A stretch of 64,000 nt of DNA from Mesorhabditis belari (GCA_958450365.1 CAUEEP010000921.1:1665001-1729000), one strand, 5' to 3'; positions 9,475 through 21,259 are shown, counted from the stretch's first letter. Translations and numbers: made by a program. Notes: generated by a model from the letters alone, not told the origin.

Positions 9475-9980
9475 CATGACAAATGAGGTTTGTTTTAACA
9501 AATATTAGTGTTGGCTTGGTTAGACACAAGACTTTACATCCTATTCAGGTTATTGGTATCCAAAGGTTTCATTAGGACAAACCTTTCTCCAGCTGTTATT
9601 TCCACTGATAGGTTAGACTGACTAAAGTAGACAGGCCGATAAAAACAACAAATTCAGGCACACCATTTTTGTCGATCGAAACATTGCTGGCGGAATTGGA
9701 AGAGAATTTCCCGTAGATCTGGGAGATTTTGTCTCTCTATCAGGACAAGCTGCTCTACTATTCAGTGAGCAAGGCCGATTTACCCCTATATCGGCTCCAA
9801 AATGATCCGCCGATTACGCTTGTGAGAAAAGATCATTGTTGAAAAGCCACTAATACTAGCATACTATGCCACTAGCATAAAACAGCGCGGAGAACAGGAC
9901 GTTCAAAGCTAGACTACGCGGCAATACCCCGTCATTATGGGGGTGCCGTCCTATTACAGTATTTACGGTAAGTAAATCCT
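9475..9980 (+). pseudogene. Gene fragment, possibly CCZ1-like, copy 1
   Basis: A coding-like plus-strand stretch at about 9655-9810 parallels the cleaner minus-strand copy at 19850-20005, which reads IERLLAELKENF, then SEILFLYQDKLLYYSASKA and LYRL. The FLY-D-L motif resembles the first longin domain of CCZ1, a subunit of the MON1-CCZ1 exchange factor for RAB7; this is a tentative family match. This copy has substitutions and frame breaks. The segment ends at 9953-9970 with 'ttacagtatttacggtaa', the terminal motif of the MITE at 21260-21528. Confidence 0.3.
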
Positions 9981-9982
9981 TG

Positions 9983-10440
9983 GATGCTCGTGGACCGATT
10001 GAATGCTCGTGGACCGATTGGATGCTCGTGGACCAGTTGAAATCCGTGAACCAACCCAAGTTCTATGTTGACATGAAGGAAGATTGCCTAAAGTTCCTCA
10101 CCAATTTTTGTGGATCGGTCAAAAAGCACACACTACTGAGCTTCAGATCATTTGGAGAAGATCAAGAAGTAAAAGAATAACTCGGCAAATTCATCGAAAA
10201 CCAATTGAACGAATGTGAAAAGATCGATCTAGATTGCCGGGGATTGCTTCCACTTCCCCCATGAGGCTTTCCACTCCCCTCATTTCTCGTGGAAACGACT
10301 TTTTTGGCGTCTTTCTCTTCGAAACGACTTCGATAAAAATAGTTTGTCTTTCCACCGCCGAATCGACCCAAAATCGAGTTGCATCTACGTGGTTAACGCG
10401 TTTTTATGTCTTCGATTTTTGACCTTCTACATGCCTTCCT
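9983..10440 (+). pseudogene. F-box gene fragment with internal deletion
   Basis: Begins with a 20-bp unit (TGGATGCTCGTGGACC core) present three times (9983-10037), then follows the F-box body through NFCGSVKKH and EDQEVKE to a TAA stop near 10178. It resumes through KFIENQLN, jumps over about 400 bases and joins the C-terminal RRIDPT-type tail, ending in the usual ATGCCTTCC motif with the stop mutated. The N-terminal F-box is missing. Confidence 0.7.
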
Positions 10441-10949
10441 AATGAAACAATTATTAGTAGGTGCTTTTTGTTACCTTTTCAACCTAATATTATCGTTTTT
10501 GACCTACTTTACGGTGCCTTAATCTTAAAGGTAAATGGATTTGAAGATAGCGCTTAAATTCAGATTTATCATTCATTCATTTAACAAGTTCGAATTTAGA
10601 TTTGAATCTGAATTAGGCAGATAGTCATTGAATTTGAACAGAATAGAATTAATTTATTCTTCAGTCTCTACAATTTTTCTCTTCTTGTGTTCAATGAGTT
10701 TACTGTGTGCCCATTTGTAATTACGAATCCCTACGTGGTTAACACGTTTTTAAATCTTCGATTTTTGGCCTTCTACATGCCTTCCCAATGAAACAATTAT
10801 TTGTTGCTGGTTTCTGTTACTTTCTCAACCAAATAATATCGTTTTTTATGTACTTTACGGTACCCTAATCTTTTCTCTCTTATATCCTTGCTCCTTCATA
10901 GACTCCTTAACGATCTCTGCTTTGCTCATCATATTCTTAATTCCCCTAT
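10441..10949. other. Spacer repeats, two partial copies head to tail
   Basis: No gene. F-box 3'-flank sequence ('aatgaaacaattatt', 'tactttac-gtgcctta') occurs twice, at 10440-10530 and 10780-10875, separated by part of the AATAAA-containing spacer. Confidence 0.45.
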
Positions 10950-12368
10950 TTGCCATCCTTAACAGTCACTTCCGATTTTATCAAAAAGGCCCGGCAGGGA
11001 TTTACCAAAAAATTTAACTGCGGTACCAAAAACAAAAAAATTGACCAAAAAGACCGAGTAAAACCCCAAAAAAAAACAAAGAAACAAAGTCGCTCGGCTT
11101 CTGCCATATTTTGTCGAAACGTCGCCTCATCCAACCTCTCCGATGCAGAAGATCGATCATCATCACCCAACTAAATGTAAATGTAAGCAAAAATTTTCAA
11201 AATGTTAGTTAACTAGTGAATGTCTTAAAGAACTTACTTTCACGTTATCGACTCGTCGATTGTAAAATTCGCTATTTCCGAGTCCACTTAATCGAGGTTC
11301 AATGACTTTTTACGTGATAGAAATAGCAAATTACAAATCCTCACTCAAATTTTCAAATGTCAATATGTTCCCCAGTATCACAAAAACAACATACTTTCAG
11401 CCAGAATCGTTTTTGCTTCGTTGTTCAACGCGTCCTAGGTGCGCTTTAGACGTGCGCTTCGCTTGATGCCTTTCGCGCGTTCAGCATCAAATCTAAAACC
11501 AAATAAATCATGTGACCTTTTTATAACACTTTAGCTAAATACCATGAATTTGTTGAAATTCATCTTTAGTAGCTTCGGAGACCTCTGTAGCTCCCGAAAC
11601 GGCCGATATCGTAGAATTCTTCGATTCTTCGCTATTTGCATTTGTATCACTAATTGTCAAAGATAAAATCACGATTTTGGTTGAGTTTCAAATCAAAATC
11701 GACACTTTTTATCGCAACGTCTTTAGATGTAACTTGATCTTGGAAATTTTCAAACACTCCGAAAAAGTTACGAGACATTCATTCATTTAGACCCCATAAA
11801 AGTTAAAACTTTCGAAACTTTTGAACTTAACCCTTGAACTAAAACTAAACATTTTAATGGACTATTCTTCGCTATTTGCATTTGTGTCACTAATTTTATG
11901 GGATCATTTAGATTAACAAAGAAAAAAAGTCGCTCGGCTTCCCATAAAAGTTGAAACTTCCAAAACCTTTGAACTTAACCGTACTGATTAAACAATCAAA
12001 CTGTACGTGTTAATGTCTACAAAAAAGTAAGTTTTAAACTTGACCGCTTCAAAATTTGCGCAGTAGTGCATTTTGCAATTAGTTGATTTCAGTGAAATCT
12101 TATTACAATTTACCGATTATCGCAGTAGATCAAATATTTTCTTTTTGAAAGTTCAATAATTTCAACCAATTACAAGTCAATTCTCGACATCAAAAACTAA
12201 TTGCACAACAATGTTTACCTGGTATTTTTCGAGAAGATCCAGCTTTTTCACATTGAGATTGCAGCCGGGATTCTTTTGAGCGGGAGAGCGCCGCTTCTTT
12301 CTGAAACACATCAGAGAAGAGCCGGGTGGTGGTGGAGTTGGATCTAAACGAAAATTGTTCAGCTCCAT
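10950..12368 (-). pseudogene. Family U gene, copy 3
   Basis: Minus-strand copy. Exon 6 lies near 11090-11175 (ends RSSSPN-region frame on the opposite strand), exon 5 near 11230-11310, exon 4 near 11405-11492 and part of exon 3 near 11560-11615. Exon 2 is missing, replaced by intron-like sequence that is partly repeated (the segment at 11625-11790 recurs in altered form at 11865-12000). Exon 1 ends at about 12226 and begins with ATG near 12368. Missing exon 2 and rearranged introns make it non-functional. Confidence 0.5.
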
Positions 12369-12369
12369 C

Positions 12370-13003
12370 TAGTCTTGTAGGATTTTAGTTTGTCAGAGAT
12401 TTTTGTAGCTGGCTGACAATGAGTACTAGGGAAAGTTACCGTAATCTCTGGAAAATAAATCAACATAAATCTGTAATGGTATCATAACCAGTTAGCAGCG
12501 AACTAGACCCGAACCAGGAGATATATCAACACTTTATGTAAGCATGAAAAAGTGACAACGGAACATGTTTAATTGACAAATGGACACACAGTAAACTCAT
12601 GGAACACAAGAATAGAAAAATTGTAGAGCCTGAAGAATGAATTAATTCTATTCTGTTCAAATTCAATGACTAACTGCCTAATTCAAATTCAAATCTCAAT
12701 TCGAACTTGTTAAATGAATGAATGATAAATTGCATTTAAGCGCTATCTTCAAATCCATTTACCTGAAAGAAGTTTAAATTTGGGACCATGCCTGCCGGGC
12801 CTTTTTGATAAAATCAGAAGTGACTGTTTAGGATGGGAAATAGGGGAATTAAGAACATGATGGGCAAAGTAGATATCGTTAAGGAGTCTAGTCCAGTCTA
12901 GAAGTAAGGATTTATGAGAGGAAAGATTAAGGTACCGTAAAGTACATGAAAAACGCTATTATTTGGTTAAAAAAGTAACAGAAAGCAGCAACAAATAACT
13001 TTT
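12370..13003. other. Inverted spacer repeat
   Basis: Same spacer as 4876-5439, inverted, with the GGTACCGTAAAGTACA motif at 12931-12946. At 12960-12975 it preserves the empty insertion site matching the pogo element at 7829-8761. Confidence 0.5.
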
Positions 13004-14020
13004 TCATTGGGAAGGCATGTAGAAGGCCAAAAAATAAAGACCTAAAAACTCACGAAAGAGGTAGATGCAACTCGTTGTTGGATCGATTCGGCGGCGGAAA
13101 CACAAACTATTTTTACCGAAACCACAATCCTCTAAAAGGTCGTTTCCACGAGAAACGAGTGCCGAGTGATTTTCACCGTCATCGATTCGTTCAAGTCCGT
13201 GCTTTTGTGAAAGAAAATCAACGACCGGGTCATAAACCTTTTCATAATCATAATCACTTGGCGTCGTCATGAAAATCCCGGCTTCAGAATTCTTACTTGG
13301 AATTCCTCGATTGACAATGCAGTGGACGATTTGTTCGAATTCGAGGGGAGTAATCCAGTCCTCGGGATTGGCCCCGCCAACTACAATCATTTTGACCTGC
13401 GTTTTCATCATGGCCTCGTGGTAGAAGTGGAAACCATCCCGGAAGTCGCAATTTAGAAAGATCTCTTCGCATCCGTTCAAATGGTTTTCGATGAATTTGC
13501 AGAGTTGATCTGTTACTTCTTGATCTTGTACAAATCGTCTGATGCGGAGTGATGCGTGCTTCTTGACCGATCCACAAAAATTGGTGAGGAAGTTCAGGCA
13601 ATCTTCCTTCGTGCCATCAGAGAAATTGAGTTGGTTCACGGATTTCAACTGGTCTACGGGCATCCATCTGGCCCATCTGGCTTCGGCAACGATATCTAAC
13701 TTGTCGCATGAGACAATCTGTTTGGCGAAAGGAAGAAGAGTTGCATTCAGTTGAAGGTACGGAGAACCGACGAACTTCCGGATCCAATTTTTCATTTGGG
13801 AGCGCTGTCCAAGGGCAACCATAGCGACGTGCTTTCCGAGAACGATTGATTGATCCATTGCATAGCTCGCGTAGAGCCTCTTGTTCACCATCATCAATTT
13901 CCCCACGTTTTCCACATCGAGATGGTGTGCGATCTTCTCAACCAGCTCCAGAGGTAAATCTCCAAACTTCTGAGGTTCCGGTTCTTGCTCCCGTTTTTGT
14001 GGCCGCGTTGCAACCGGCAT
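13004..14020 (-). CDS. F-box protein, copy 2 (full length)
   Basis: 338 residues, single exon, from ATG at 14020, eight bases after a TTTTCAG acceptor, to a stop giving the family C-terminus FYMPSQ. F-box at residues ~17-60 (DLPLELVEKIAHHLDVE, KLMMVNKRLYASYAMDQS). The C-terminal region has the family landmarks NFCGSVKKH, KFIEN-LNGCEEI, FYHEAMMKTQVK and RRIDPTTSCIYLF. No stop or frameshift. Likely an SCF substrate-recognition subunit; substrate unknown. It sits downstream of the minus-strand CstF-50 fragment, mirroring the plus-strand block at 2.9-4.9 kb. Alternative: a recently silenced duplicate. Confidence 0.88.
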   Translation of the reverse strand: MPVATRPQKREQEPEPQKFGDLPLELVEKIAHHLDVENVGKLMMVNKRLYASYAMDQSIVLGKHVAMVALGQRSQMKNWIRKFVGSPYLQLNATLLPFAKQIVSCDKLDIVAEARWARWMPVDQLKSVNQLNFSDGTKEDCLNFLTNFCGSVKKHASLRIRRFVQDQEVTDQLCKFIENHLNGCEEIFLNCDFRDGFHFYHEAMMKTQVKMIVVGGANPEDWITPLEFEQIVHCIVNRGIPSKNSEAGIFMTTPSDYDYEKVYDPVVDFLSQKHGLERIDDGENHSALVSRGNDLLEDCGFGKNSLCFRRRIDPTTSCIYLFREFLGLYFLAFYMPSQ

Positions 14021-14529
14021 TCTCGTATCTGAAAATCAAAAGAGGTCATTCGAATTCACATTTATATGATTTACTGAAGTCACTTTTCTCACGAAAAACC
14101 ACTCTTTTAGGTTAATCTAGAGCAGTAGCCATTTTTCAGTAGAAATCCAACAAATTGTATCTGATAGTAAAATTGGCTCCAATAAATCATAAAACCAACG
14201 AAAAATGCACCAAAAACGAATGAGAAGCGGTCAAACGTAGATAAAGTTAAATTTTATCCAAAAAATCCTTCATATCTTAAACTTTTCAAATTAATAATCA
14301 AGGATACCCTTAAAAGCACTCAACTCATTGAGCTGAATTTTCGCCGGAAAATCATACTTTTTGAAAAATCCCTGAAAGGGAAGCTGGGAAAGCTGCCCTT
14401 TTTACGACTAATTTCTTAAAGACGACTTGTAAATGGTAGAACAAAGTGTTCTTGAATTGGTGGACTCGTTTGTAAGAAATTCCAGTTTAAATCTTTGCAA
14501 AGACTTTCTTGCGAATTTAATTTGATCAA

Positions 14530-14996
14530 AAGTTGCTCCAAAATAAAACACACCATCAGAATTGAAAACTGCAGATCGACAAGAGGCTTTCTGAGCAGTC
14601 AAGTTGATCGTCTCACACAAACACGTCTCGGGCGATTCGGGCACGATGTCAGCATCAAATTCCAAAGCAAGTCCGGCCGAATTTGCATCAAACTAAAAAA
14701 CCACACTTCAAAAAAACCAAACAAAAAGAACCTGAAGTTCATTTTCCTCGTCCTGTTGCTCAGCCTCGTCGAATTGTTTGACCATCGAGATGAGGCGGAA
14801 GAGTTTGTCACACGGAGCCGGCGGATTTGCTAAGCAACCGGTTGACGAGGCCAAGCTGAGTGCGATTTGTTGCTGTCCATCGTAAAAGAGTTGGCTAAAG
14901 TAAAAGATTAGATAAAAAGATTGGCTAAAAGGCTCACCTGATCATCAATCTATACATGTAATCCCGGTCCTCGATATCAGGTCGCATCCTTGAGAT
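14530..14996 (-). pseudogene. CstF-50 (cpf-1-like) 5' fragment, copy 2
   Basis: Exons at 14996-14938 (ATG at 14987), 14894-14732 and 14692 to about 14530, with the same exon lengths as copy 1 (163 bases for exon 2). Encodes the CstF-50 dimerisation region and the start of the WD40 region, then diverges. Located 5' of F-box copy 2 in the same orientation. Confidence 0.78.
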
Positions 14997-15086
14997 CTAA
15001 AATTTTAAAAAATCATGTAAAAAGAAAGAAAACGATTATAAAAAGATTTAACAATACAATCTAGAGCAGTAGCCATTTTAATTGTA

Positions 15087-16372
15087 TTAGATTGGCAAGT
15101 TATTGGGTTGTCCAGTTATGAATGCGCGTTTTTTACTATTTTGTAAATTTCTCAAGGTACCGGAATCAAGAAAAAGATATATATGAGTATTATTCGAAAG
15201 CTGAAGATCTCCTCTACATTTTGATATAAAAAGTTTTTGAATTTGTTCAGCTTTTGGGCAAATTGACTGCACAGAAGAAGAGGTGGCCAAAAAATGGAAG
15301 GGTGCCTTTGGATCAAGTTTTGGCTCCGCTCAAATTGAGTTAACCGTTTGATGTTTGGCCAATAGATATATCAATACAACTTTTTTTTAAATATAACAAT
15401 TTCAGAGCATCTTTACTTTTCTTTTCTTTTCTGGGCGGTTATTTTACACCATAAAACTTGAGGAATAGCTAAGCTGAAATGGTTTTTTTCGAAAACGACC
15501 TCTCCCTTTGTGCAGTCAATTTCCCAAAAAGTTGAATGAATTCAAAAACTTTTTATTCCAAAATGTAGAGGAGATCTTCAGCTTTCGAATGATATATAAC
15601 ACTCATATACATCTGTTCGATATCTTGAGAAATTTACAAAATAGTAAAAACGCGCATTCATAACTGGACAACCCAATATAAACGATCGTTTTTGGGTAAT
15701 GTGTTTTCTGAAAAAAAGGGCTTATTCAATCAAAAAACGGTTTGCTTGATTCAAAAGCCCTATTCTTAATCTACAAAATGGCTTTTTTTAATTTTTGAAA
15801 AATGTTTTATTTTAGAACTTTTTCAGGCATTTTAATGTAAGAGTTTAAAATCCTGGTTTCTAGCATTCATGAGCTATTATATTTTTGAGTGATTGCATAC
15901 TTTTTAAAAGAAAACGCTTCATCGATTAAATAGTTTTTCAAAATTTCAGAACAATCCAATCGATCGAACCGTTCTCGTTCATTTTTTAAAAATTTTGCTG
16001 AAATTCAAACGAAAATGGGTTAAATTAGCACAAAAGTGCATTTTGAGCCTAATTTGAAAATCAACCCTCCGAAGATTGGATTGTTCTGAAATTTTGAAAA
16101 ACTATTTAATCGATGAAGCGTTTTCTTTTAAAAAGTATGCAATCACTCAAAAATATAATAGCTCATGAATGCTAGAAACCAGGATTTTAAACTCTTACAT
16201 TAAAATGCCTGAAAAAGTTCTAAAATAAAACATTTTTCAAAAATTAAAAAAAGCCATTTTGTAGATTAAGAATAGGGCTTTTGAATCAAGCAAACCGTTT
16301 TTTGATTGAATAAGCCCTTTTTTTCAGAAAACACATTACCCAAAAACGATCGTTTATAACTTGCCAACCTAA
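15087..16372. mobile_element. Palindromic non-autonomous DNA element (host of a nested MITE)
   Basis: Outer terminal repeats begin TTAGATTGGCAAGTTA (15087) and end TAACTTGCCAACCTAA (16372), flanked by TA at 15085-15086 and 16373-16374. Paralogous sequence at 17083-17090 has the empty site with one TA. Arms 15679-15970 and 16070-16358 are near-perfect inverted copies of about 290 bases around a 100-base centre, so the element can fold into one long hairpin. No ORF. The left terminal repeat is interrupted by the element at 15103-15676. Confidence 0.85.
15103..15676. mobile_element. Nested MITE with TTGGGTTGTCC ends
   Basis: 574 bp, ends TTGGGTTGTCCAGTTATG and its complement, TA duplications at 15101-15102 and 15677-15678. 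The arms are imperfect inverted repeats of about 190 bases. It lies inside the left terminal repeat of the 15087-16372 element; removing it and one TA restores a sequence matching the right terminal repeat. A related copy lies at 59958-60546. The ends and TA target suggest a Tc1/mariner-type relative. Confidence 0.85.
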
Positions 16373-17565
16373 TATTTCATTAATCTAGAGGAGTAATCAT
16401 TTTTCATCGTAAAGGAAAATCAAAAAAATGGCAAAAGGGGAATGTTTGAGCGGGGTACGGTCGCGCATCCGCGCTTTAGCACCACTCTTTCCACTCTTAG
16501 GACGATGAAGTGTTGCTGTAACAAACGGTCGCCACTTTCCGCTCACAGATACTTAACCCGATCACCCTTGAAGCTGCATATGGTTATTGCGAAAAGGCGA
16601 TCTTTCACGAATACATGGTTAGATTAGATAGATTCCATAAAATTTCTGTCTTGCATTTCTGTCTTGCACTCTGAAAAAGCACATACAAAATCAAAATATT
16701 AACCTTAATTCCCTTGCCTCCGAGAACATTCTTTATTCTGTCGATAGATTTCATCCTTTGTCAAAAGAGCAGTAACCATTTTTCATTGTAAACCATATCA
16801 AGAACTCCAACAAATTGTATTTGATACTAAAATTGACTCCAATAAAACATAAAACCAACGAAAAATGTAAAAAAACGAATGAGAAGTGATCAAACGTAGA
16901 TAAAGCTAAATTTTATCCAAAAAATCCTTCATATCTTAAACTATCGAAATTAATAATCAAGGATCCCCTCAAAAGCAACTGAGTGAGCTGAATTTAAGCT
17001 GGAAAATAAAAGGAAATGATTATAAAAAGATTTTAAAGCATTAAAAGAATACAATCTAGAGCAGTAGCCATTTTAATTGTATTTCATTAATCTAGAGGAG
17101 TAATCATTTTTCATCGTAAAGGAAAATCAAAAGAATGGCAAAAGGGGGATTTTTGACAGGGGTACGGTCGCGAATCCACGCTTTCGCGCCACTCTTTTGA
17201 AACCATGTCAATAGGAATCTAACTTCAGAATACAAAGAAAGAAGTTTTGAAATGGTTTGACGACAGTCAACTCGAATTAGACAACAAAAAACCATGGACA
17301 AACAATATAAAAAGGAGGAAACGAAATCTATCGACAGAATAAAGAATGTTCTCGGAGGCAAGGGAATTAAGGTTAATATTTTGATTTTATATGTGCTTTT
17401 TCAGAGTGCTTTTCTATGTGCTCTAGCTTCACCTGGAACTCCATAATTTCGCGATCCCGAAATTGCGCTACCGCCTGTAATCTCAAGTGCTACGCCACCT
17501 CCAGATTGATTCGTTGATCACAAATTCATTCTAGTTTGTTTTTGTTGTGGATTTTTATGATTTCA
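16373..17565. other. Composite-block fragments, no gene recognised
   Basis: Repeats parts of the block upstream region: 'gcaaaagggg' with 'ggggtacggtcgcg' at 16430-16475 and again at 17138-17175, and F-box upstream sequence at about 16790-17010. An ATG at 17347 followed by a GT donor after about ten codons could be a first exon of the gene model to the right, but this is weak. Confidence 0.35.
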
Positions 17566-17571
17566 TTTAGA

Positions 17572-18480
17572 TAACTTTTGACGAAATGCTTTACAATTGC
17601 GGCGGGGAAAGACGGAGGATCATTAGTCCGCACAAAGGATTTACAAATGGAGACATTTTCTACCGAGAAATGCTTTTAGGTAGGTTAGTTTTATTGTAAT
17701 GCATTTGACAATTTCCATTTAGTTCTTATGATCCCAATGAGGCGCCGTTAAAAGAAGAAGACAGCGAGATCGACATCGAAAGTGACGACAATTTTTGATG
17801 GGAGAGAGTGAAAAGCAACGAGACCAGCCTCCAATAAAATCTGAAGCATGGGAGGAATCTAAAGTGGCAAATTTTTACAAACTTGAAGCTAAATGAAATT
17901 AAAAACATCGCGTTTTGGACGACCCGCGAAATTTGTCAACTGTTGCCACGTCCACAACATGAACATGACGATGATGCGTCTGGCGACGATCCTAACTGAC
18001 GATGCAATCGAGCTTGTCAGAAAGTAGAATTTATTAAAGGTAAAATGTGAAAGGTTTTTTTAGACTTGAGGAACCACAAATCGAAGATGCTACAATGAAG
18101 AAAGATTCTGTGATTGTCGAAGGAACTTCAAGGTATGGCCAACCTGATCTAAAATCAATCTGGTGGCTTTAGTGAAAGTGAATTGGATCACATACCGAAG
18201 ATTGTACAAGACTTTTTAACTAAAGGTCTAACGTTTGAGATAGAGGTTTAAACTTGCAAAATTTAGTGACTGCTTTCGACGAGTAATCGAAATCGTTGGT
18301 TCGCAATACACACTCGAAACGACATGTCAACAGGACGGATATGAGGTTTTTTAGCGTCATCGTCAATTAAAGCTTTTTTTCAGAATTGGCAAAGCGTTTC
18401 TATGTGGAGAGTCAACGAAATGCAGGCCGTTATGCCGAGCCTATGTTGGTTTTCAGCAATGCATGTCTTGTCGACTATCG
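17572..18480 (+). CDS. Possible unrecognised multi-exon gene (exons only partly joined)
   Basis: Several plus-strand stretches look like exons bounded by AG and GT: about 17572-17682 (MLYNCGGERRRIISPHKGF, ends GDIFYREML), 17724-17799 (YDPNEAPLKEEDSEIDIESD, ends DDNF stop), 18067-18133 (EEPQIEDATMKKDSVIVEG), 18172-18245 (ELDHIPKIVQDFLTKG), 18268-18343 (CFRRVIEIVGSQYTLE) and 18385-18500. The first two can be joined in frame through a donor at 17683, but a stop at 17797-17799 means one chain through all exons cannot be built from this sequence. Acidic and Ser/Glu-rich pieces, no known domain. Either a decayed gene or one with boundaries I have misplaced. Confidence 0.3.
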
Positions 18481-18499
18481 TCAATGCTAAACTTTAGAA

Positions 18500-19670
18500 A
18501 CGAACCAAACAATCCGTTAGTTTGCATTTTTGAGCTTTTTTTATTGTTTTTTTATTTTCTTCTATTTTTTATGAAATCCTCCAATTTTTTGCGCAATCTT
18601 CCAATATTTATCTAAATTAGTCCATTATAGGAGCTAATAACCTCAAATTTCTTGGTGCTCAGCTGTCGAATTTCAAAACTTTTTATACAAATCGACAGAG
18701 AAAGCCTTGGCGAATCTAATGTTATTAAGAATAGCTTAATTGAACAGCTCAACATCAAGGTATTTGAGCTCAAAGTTATGGTAATGGTAAAAGGGGAGGG
18801 CGCTTCAAATGTCCGATAGCTTAACTTGCAGGCCTGATCTGGCTGAAGTATCCCTGAATATCTTTAATAGGAAATGATGTACGCTAAGTTAATGATAAAA
18901 AAATCTGTTGCTTGCCTAGAAAGATCTGTAGAAAGCGTCTACTGTGACAAAAAAATGAGCTTGTCACAAACTTATGTTGTTCTCTCGAAAAAACCAAAAC
19001 TTAAATGTGATTCTAACATTTTTTAGTGTCCCGTAGATTCGAAAACTGTTAAATAGTGAAGATTTTCTCATCGTTAAACAAGAACAATTGAAGTCTGACT
19101 TCTTTTGAAATTTATCTCTACTCTACGAAATCTCTACTCTCCTATTTTAGGTCTCGCAATTGAAAGGCGTTATAATAAAACGGTTTTCAGCGTGAAATCG
19201 TCATAGTTTAGCTAAGGTTGTTAAAAAACTTTTGATTTACAAGGAAAGGTCAACTGGATAGGTTGACCAAATGACATAAGCCATAAAATTTTCCGACGTA
19301 GAGTTGCATGCTGAATCCGAATCTACTTGCCGTTTTTGCTTAACGGCACACTGTCTAAGGTCAATAAGCCTGTAAAGTTTTGTATGGAATTTTAAAAAGC
19401 ATGCCTCGAGTTTATCAGCAGATTTCCGAGCCACATTAAGGAGCAGTGGTGGGCAAGTGGGAGTCAACTAGAACACGGGGCAAACCCTCTCGCGTTCGAG
19501 CCAGCAGTTTCACTTTTTTGCTTTTCTAGAGATAATTGCTCTACATTTCAAATACAAGTCTTTTTCAAATTACTTCTCAGAAAAATGTTTACTTTTAACT
19601 ACAGTCGACTCTCGATTTAACGATAGCAAACGTAAAAATATTCAACCAAAGACTGAATGTCTCAAATTTT
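18500..19670. other. No gene or repeat recognised
   Basis: Low-complexity T-rich stretch near 18540-18600, otherwise unassigned AT-rich sequence. No ORF of convincing composition. Confidence 0.3.
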
Positions 19671-19679
19671 TCAGTTTCT

Positions 19680-20460
19680 ACTTACCGTAAATACTGAAAT
19701 AGAACGGTACTCCATAATGACTAATGACGGGTTATTGCCGCGTAGTCTAACCTTGAACGTCCTGTTCTCCGCGCTGCTTTATGCTAGTGGCTTTTCAACA
19801 ACAATCTTTTCTCACAAGGGTAATCGGCTGATTATTTTAGAGCCGATATAGGGGTGAATCGGCCTTGCTCGCTGAATAGTAGAGCAGTTTGTCCTGATAG
19901 AGGAACAAAATCTCCGAGATCGACGGGAAATTCTCTTTCAATTCCGCCAGCAATCTTTCGATCGACAAAAATGGTGTGCCTGAATTTGTTGTTTTCATCG
20001 GCTTGTCTACTTTAGTCAGTCTAACCTATCAGTGGCTGAAAATCCACTCCGACAAAATGATTTAAGGGCCTGATTTTGAAAAGTGCTCTGAATTGGTGGT
20101 TTGGTGGGATGAAAGCTTTTGATGCTATTTTTGGCGACAGCATTTTGTGAGTTTATACATTTCTTGCAGAGATCCCATATGTAGAGCGAAATCTCAGAAA
20201 AACAAGCGAATCGCAAGGGAACGTACAAAAAAGAAAATTAGATTCACCAAGTAAACACAACCTATTTCTTAAAGATCAACCTTAAAAATCCTTTTTCATT
20301 CGAAGGCGAGCTACCGGCTGGATTCCACTATTTCTCCAATCGTTCACCTCTTGTAATAGGATGTATAGTCAGGAATAGGATGTATAGTCTTGTGTTTAAC
20401 CAAGCCAACACTAACATTTGTTAAAACAAACCTCATTTGTCATGTTTTCATCTTCAGCCT
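19680..20460 (-). pseudogene. Gene fragment, possibly CCZ1-like, copy 2
   Basis: The minus-strand frame at about 20005-19850 reads TPFLSIERLLAELKENF, SEILFLYQDKLLYYSASKA and LYRL before a stop. The motif resembles the CCZ1 longin region but is too short to be sure. The flanks match 9475-9980 in inverted orientation, including 'gtgttggcttggttaaacac'-type sequence near 20400-20430 and the 'taccgtaaatactg' motif at 19683-19697, so both copies moved as one unit. Sequence between about 20035 and 20390 is not shared. Confidence 0.3.
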
Positions 20461-20469
20461 TCTTCCATA

Positions 20470-20610
20470 ATTTGTCGAAACGTCCTAGGTGCGCTTTAGA
20501 CGTGCGCTTCGCTTGATGTCCTTTTGCGCGTTCAGCATCAAATCTGAAACCAAATCAATTATGTGGCTTTTTTTATAGCACTTTAGCTAAATACCATTGG
20601 TTAGGACTCC
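20470..20610 (-). pseudogene. Family U exon 4 fragment
   Basis: Complement matches family U exon 4, including the conserved CACCTAGGACG (containing an in-frame TAG) and the flanking intron with 'catttgctaaa'-type sequence. Exons 1-3 and 5 are absent. Confidence 0.5.
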
Positions 20611-20771
20611 TCCCAGAGGACCATATTTCAGCAAAGGGGCATTTTGGCAACTTTTACTCCTCAGCCGCCAGAGGACCGTTTGCAATGATTTTTGCGCCGT
20701 TGAATAGGGAATTAAATTAATTTAGTTGTGCAAGGTGCTTTTGGGTTTTTTAAAAAGCACAAATCGAGTTG

Positions 20772-20837
20772 CACGGGGAGGTCGAACCCGGATCATATGG
20801 CCGATAGACCGGCGCGCTATCCACTGCTCCACAAACG
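20772..20837 (-). other. tRNA-like sequence, degenerate
   Basis: The minus strand reads with an A-box-like AGTGGATAGCGCGCC, a hairpin GCCGGTCTATCGGCC in the anticodon position and a B-box-like GGGTTCGACC. Acceptor pairing is poor, so a functional tRNA is unlikely. It shares the GTGGATAG and GGTTCGAC features with 59016-59092. Confidence 0.35.
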
Positions 20838-21259
20838 TTCCTAAAACATCCAGCAAAATCGGCAACTTTCTCGGCTTTCTCGACGAAAAATTTGCCGTAA
20901 CCCGACGTAATTTGCCATCCAATATCCTCCCGATTTCTGTCTCATTTCTCACCGATTCTTTTACGTGCCCTATTTACAGCACATCTTGACAAGAGCTTAA
21001 AAATGGGTGTTTTTGGGAGTGGGATAGATGCTAGCTTTTTTCTTGCGAACCCGGCCATTTGCGCATCTTTTTTGCGCACCCGGCCCATTAGCGCACTTCT
21101 TTTCTCTAAAGCTAATCTTAAACGAATTTCCATTCCAAAATTTGTTTTTCTAGGTGATTTTCGGACGTAGAATCGAAATTTTGACATCTCAGAGCTTGTG
21201 GAATCAATTTGAAAGATAAAACGGCTAGGTCAAATTACAGAAAGTTACCGATTTTCCCT

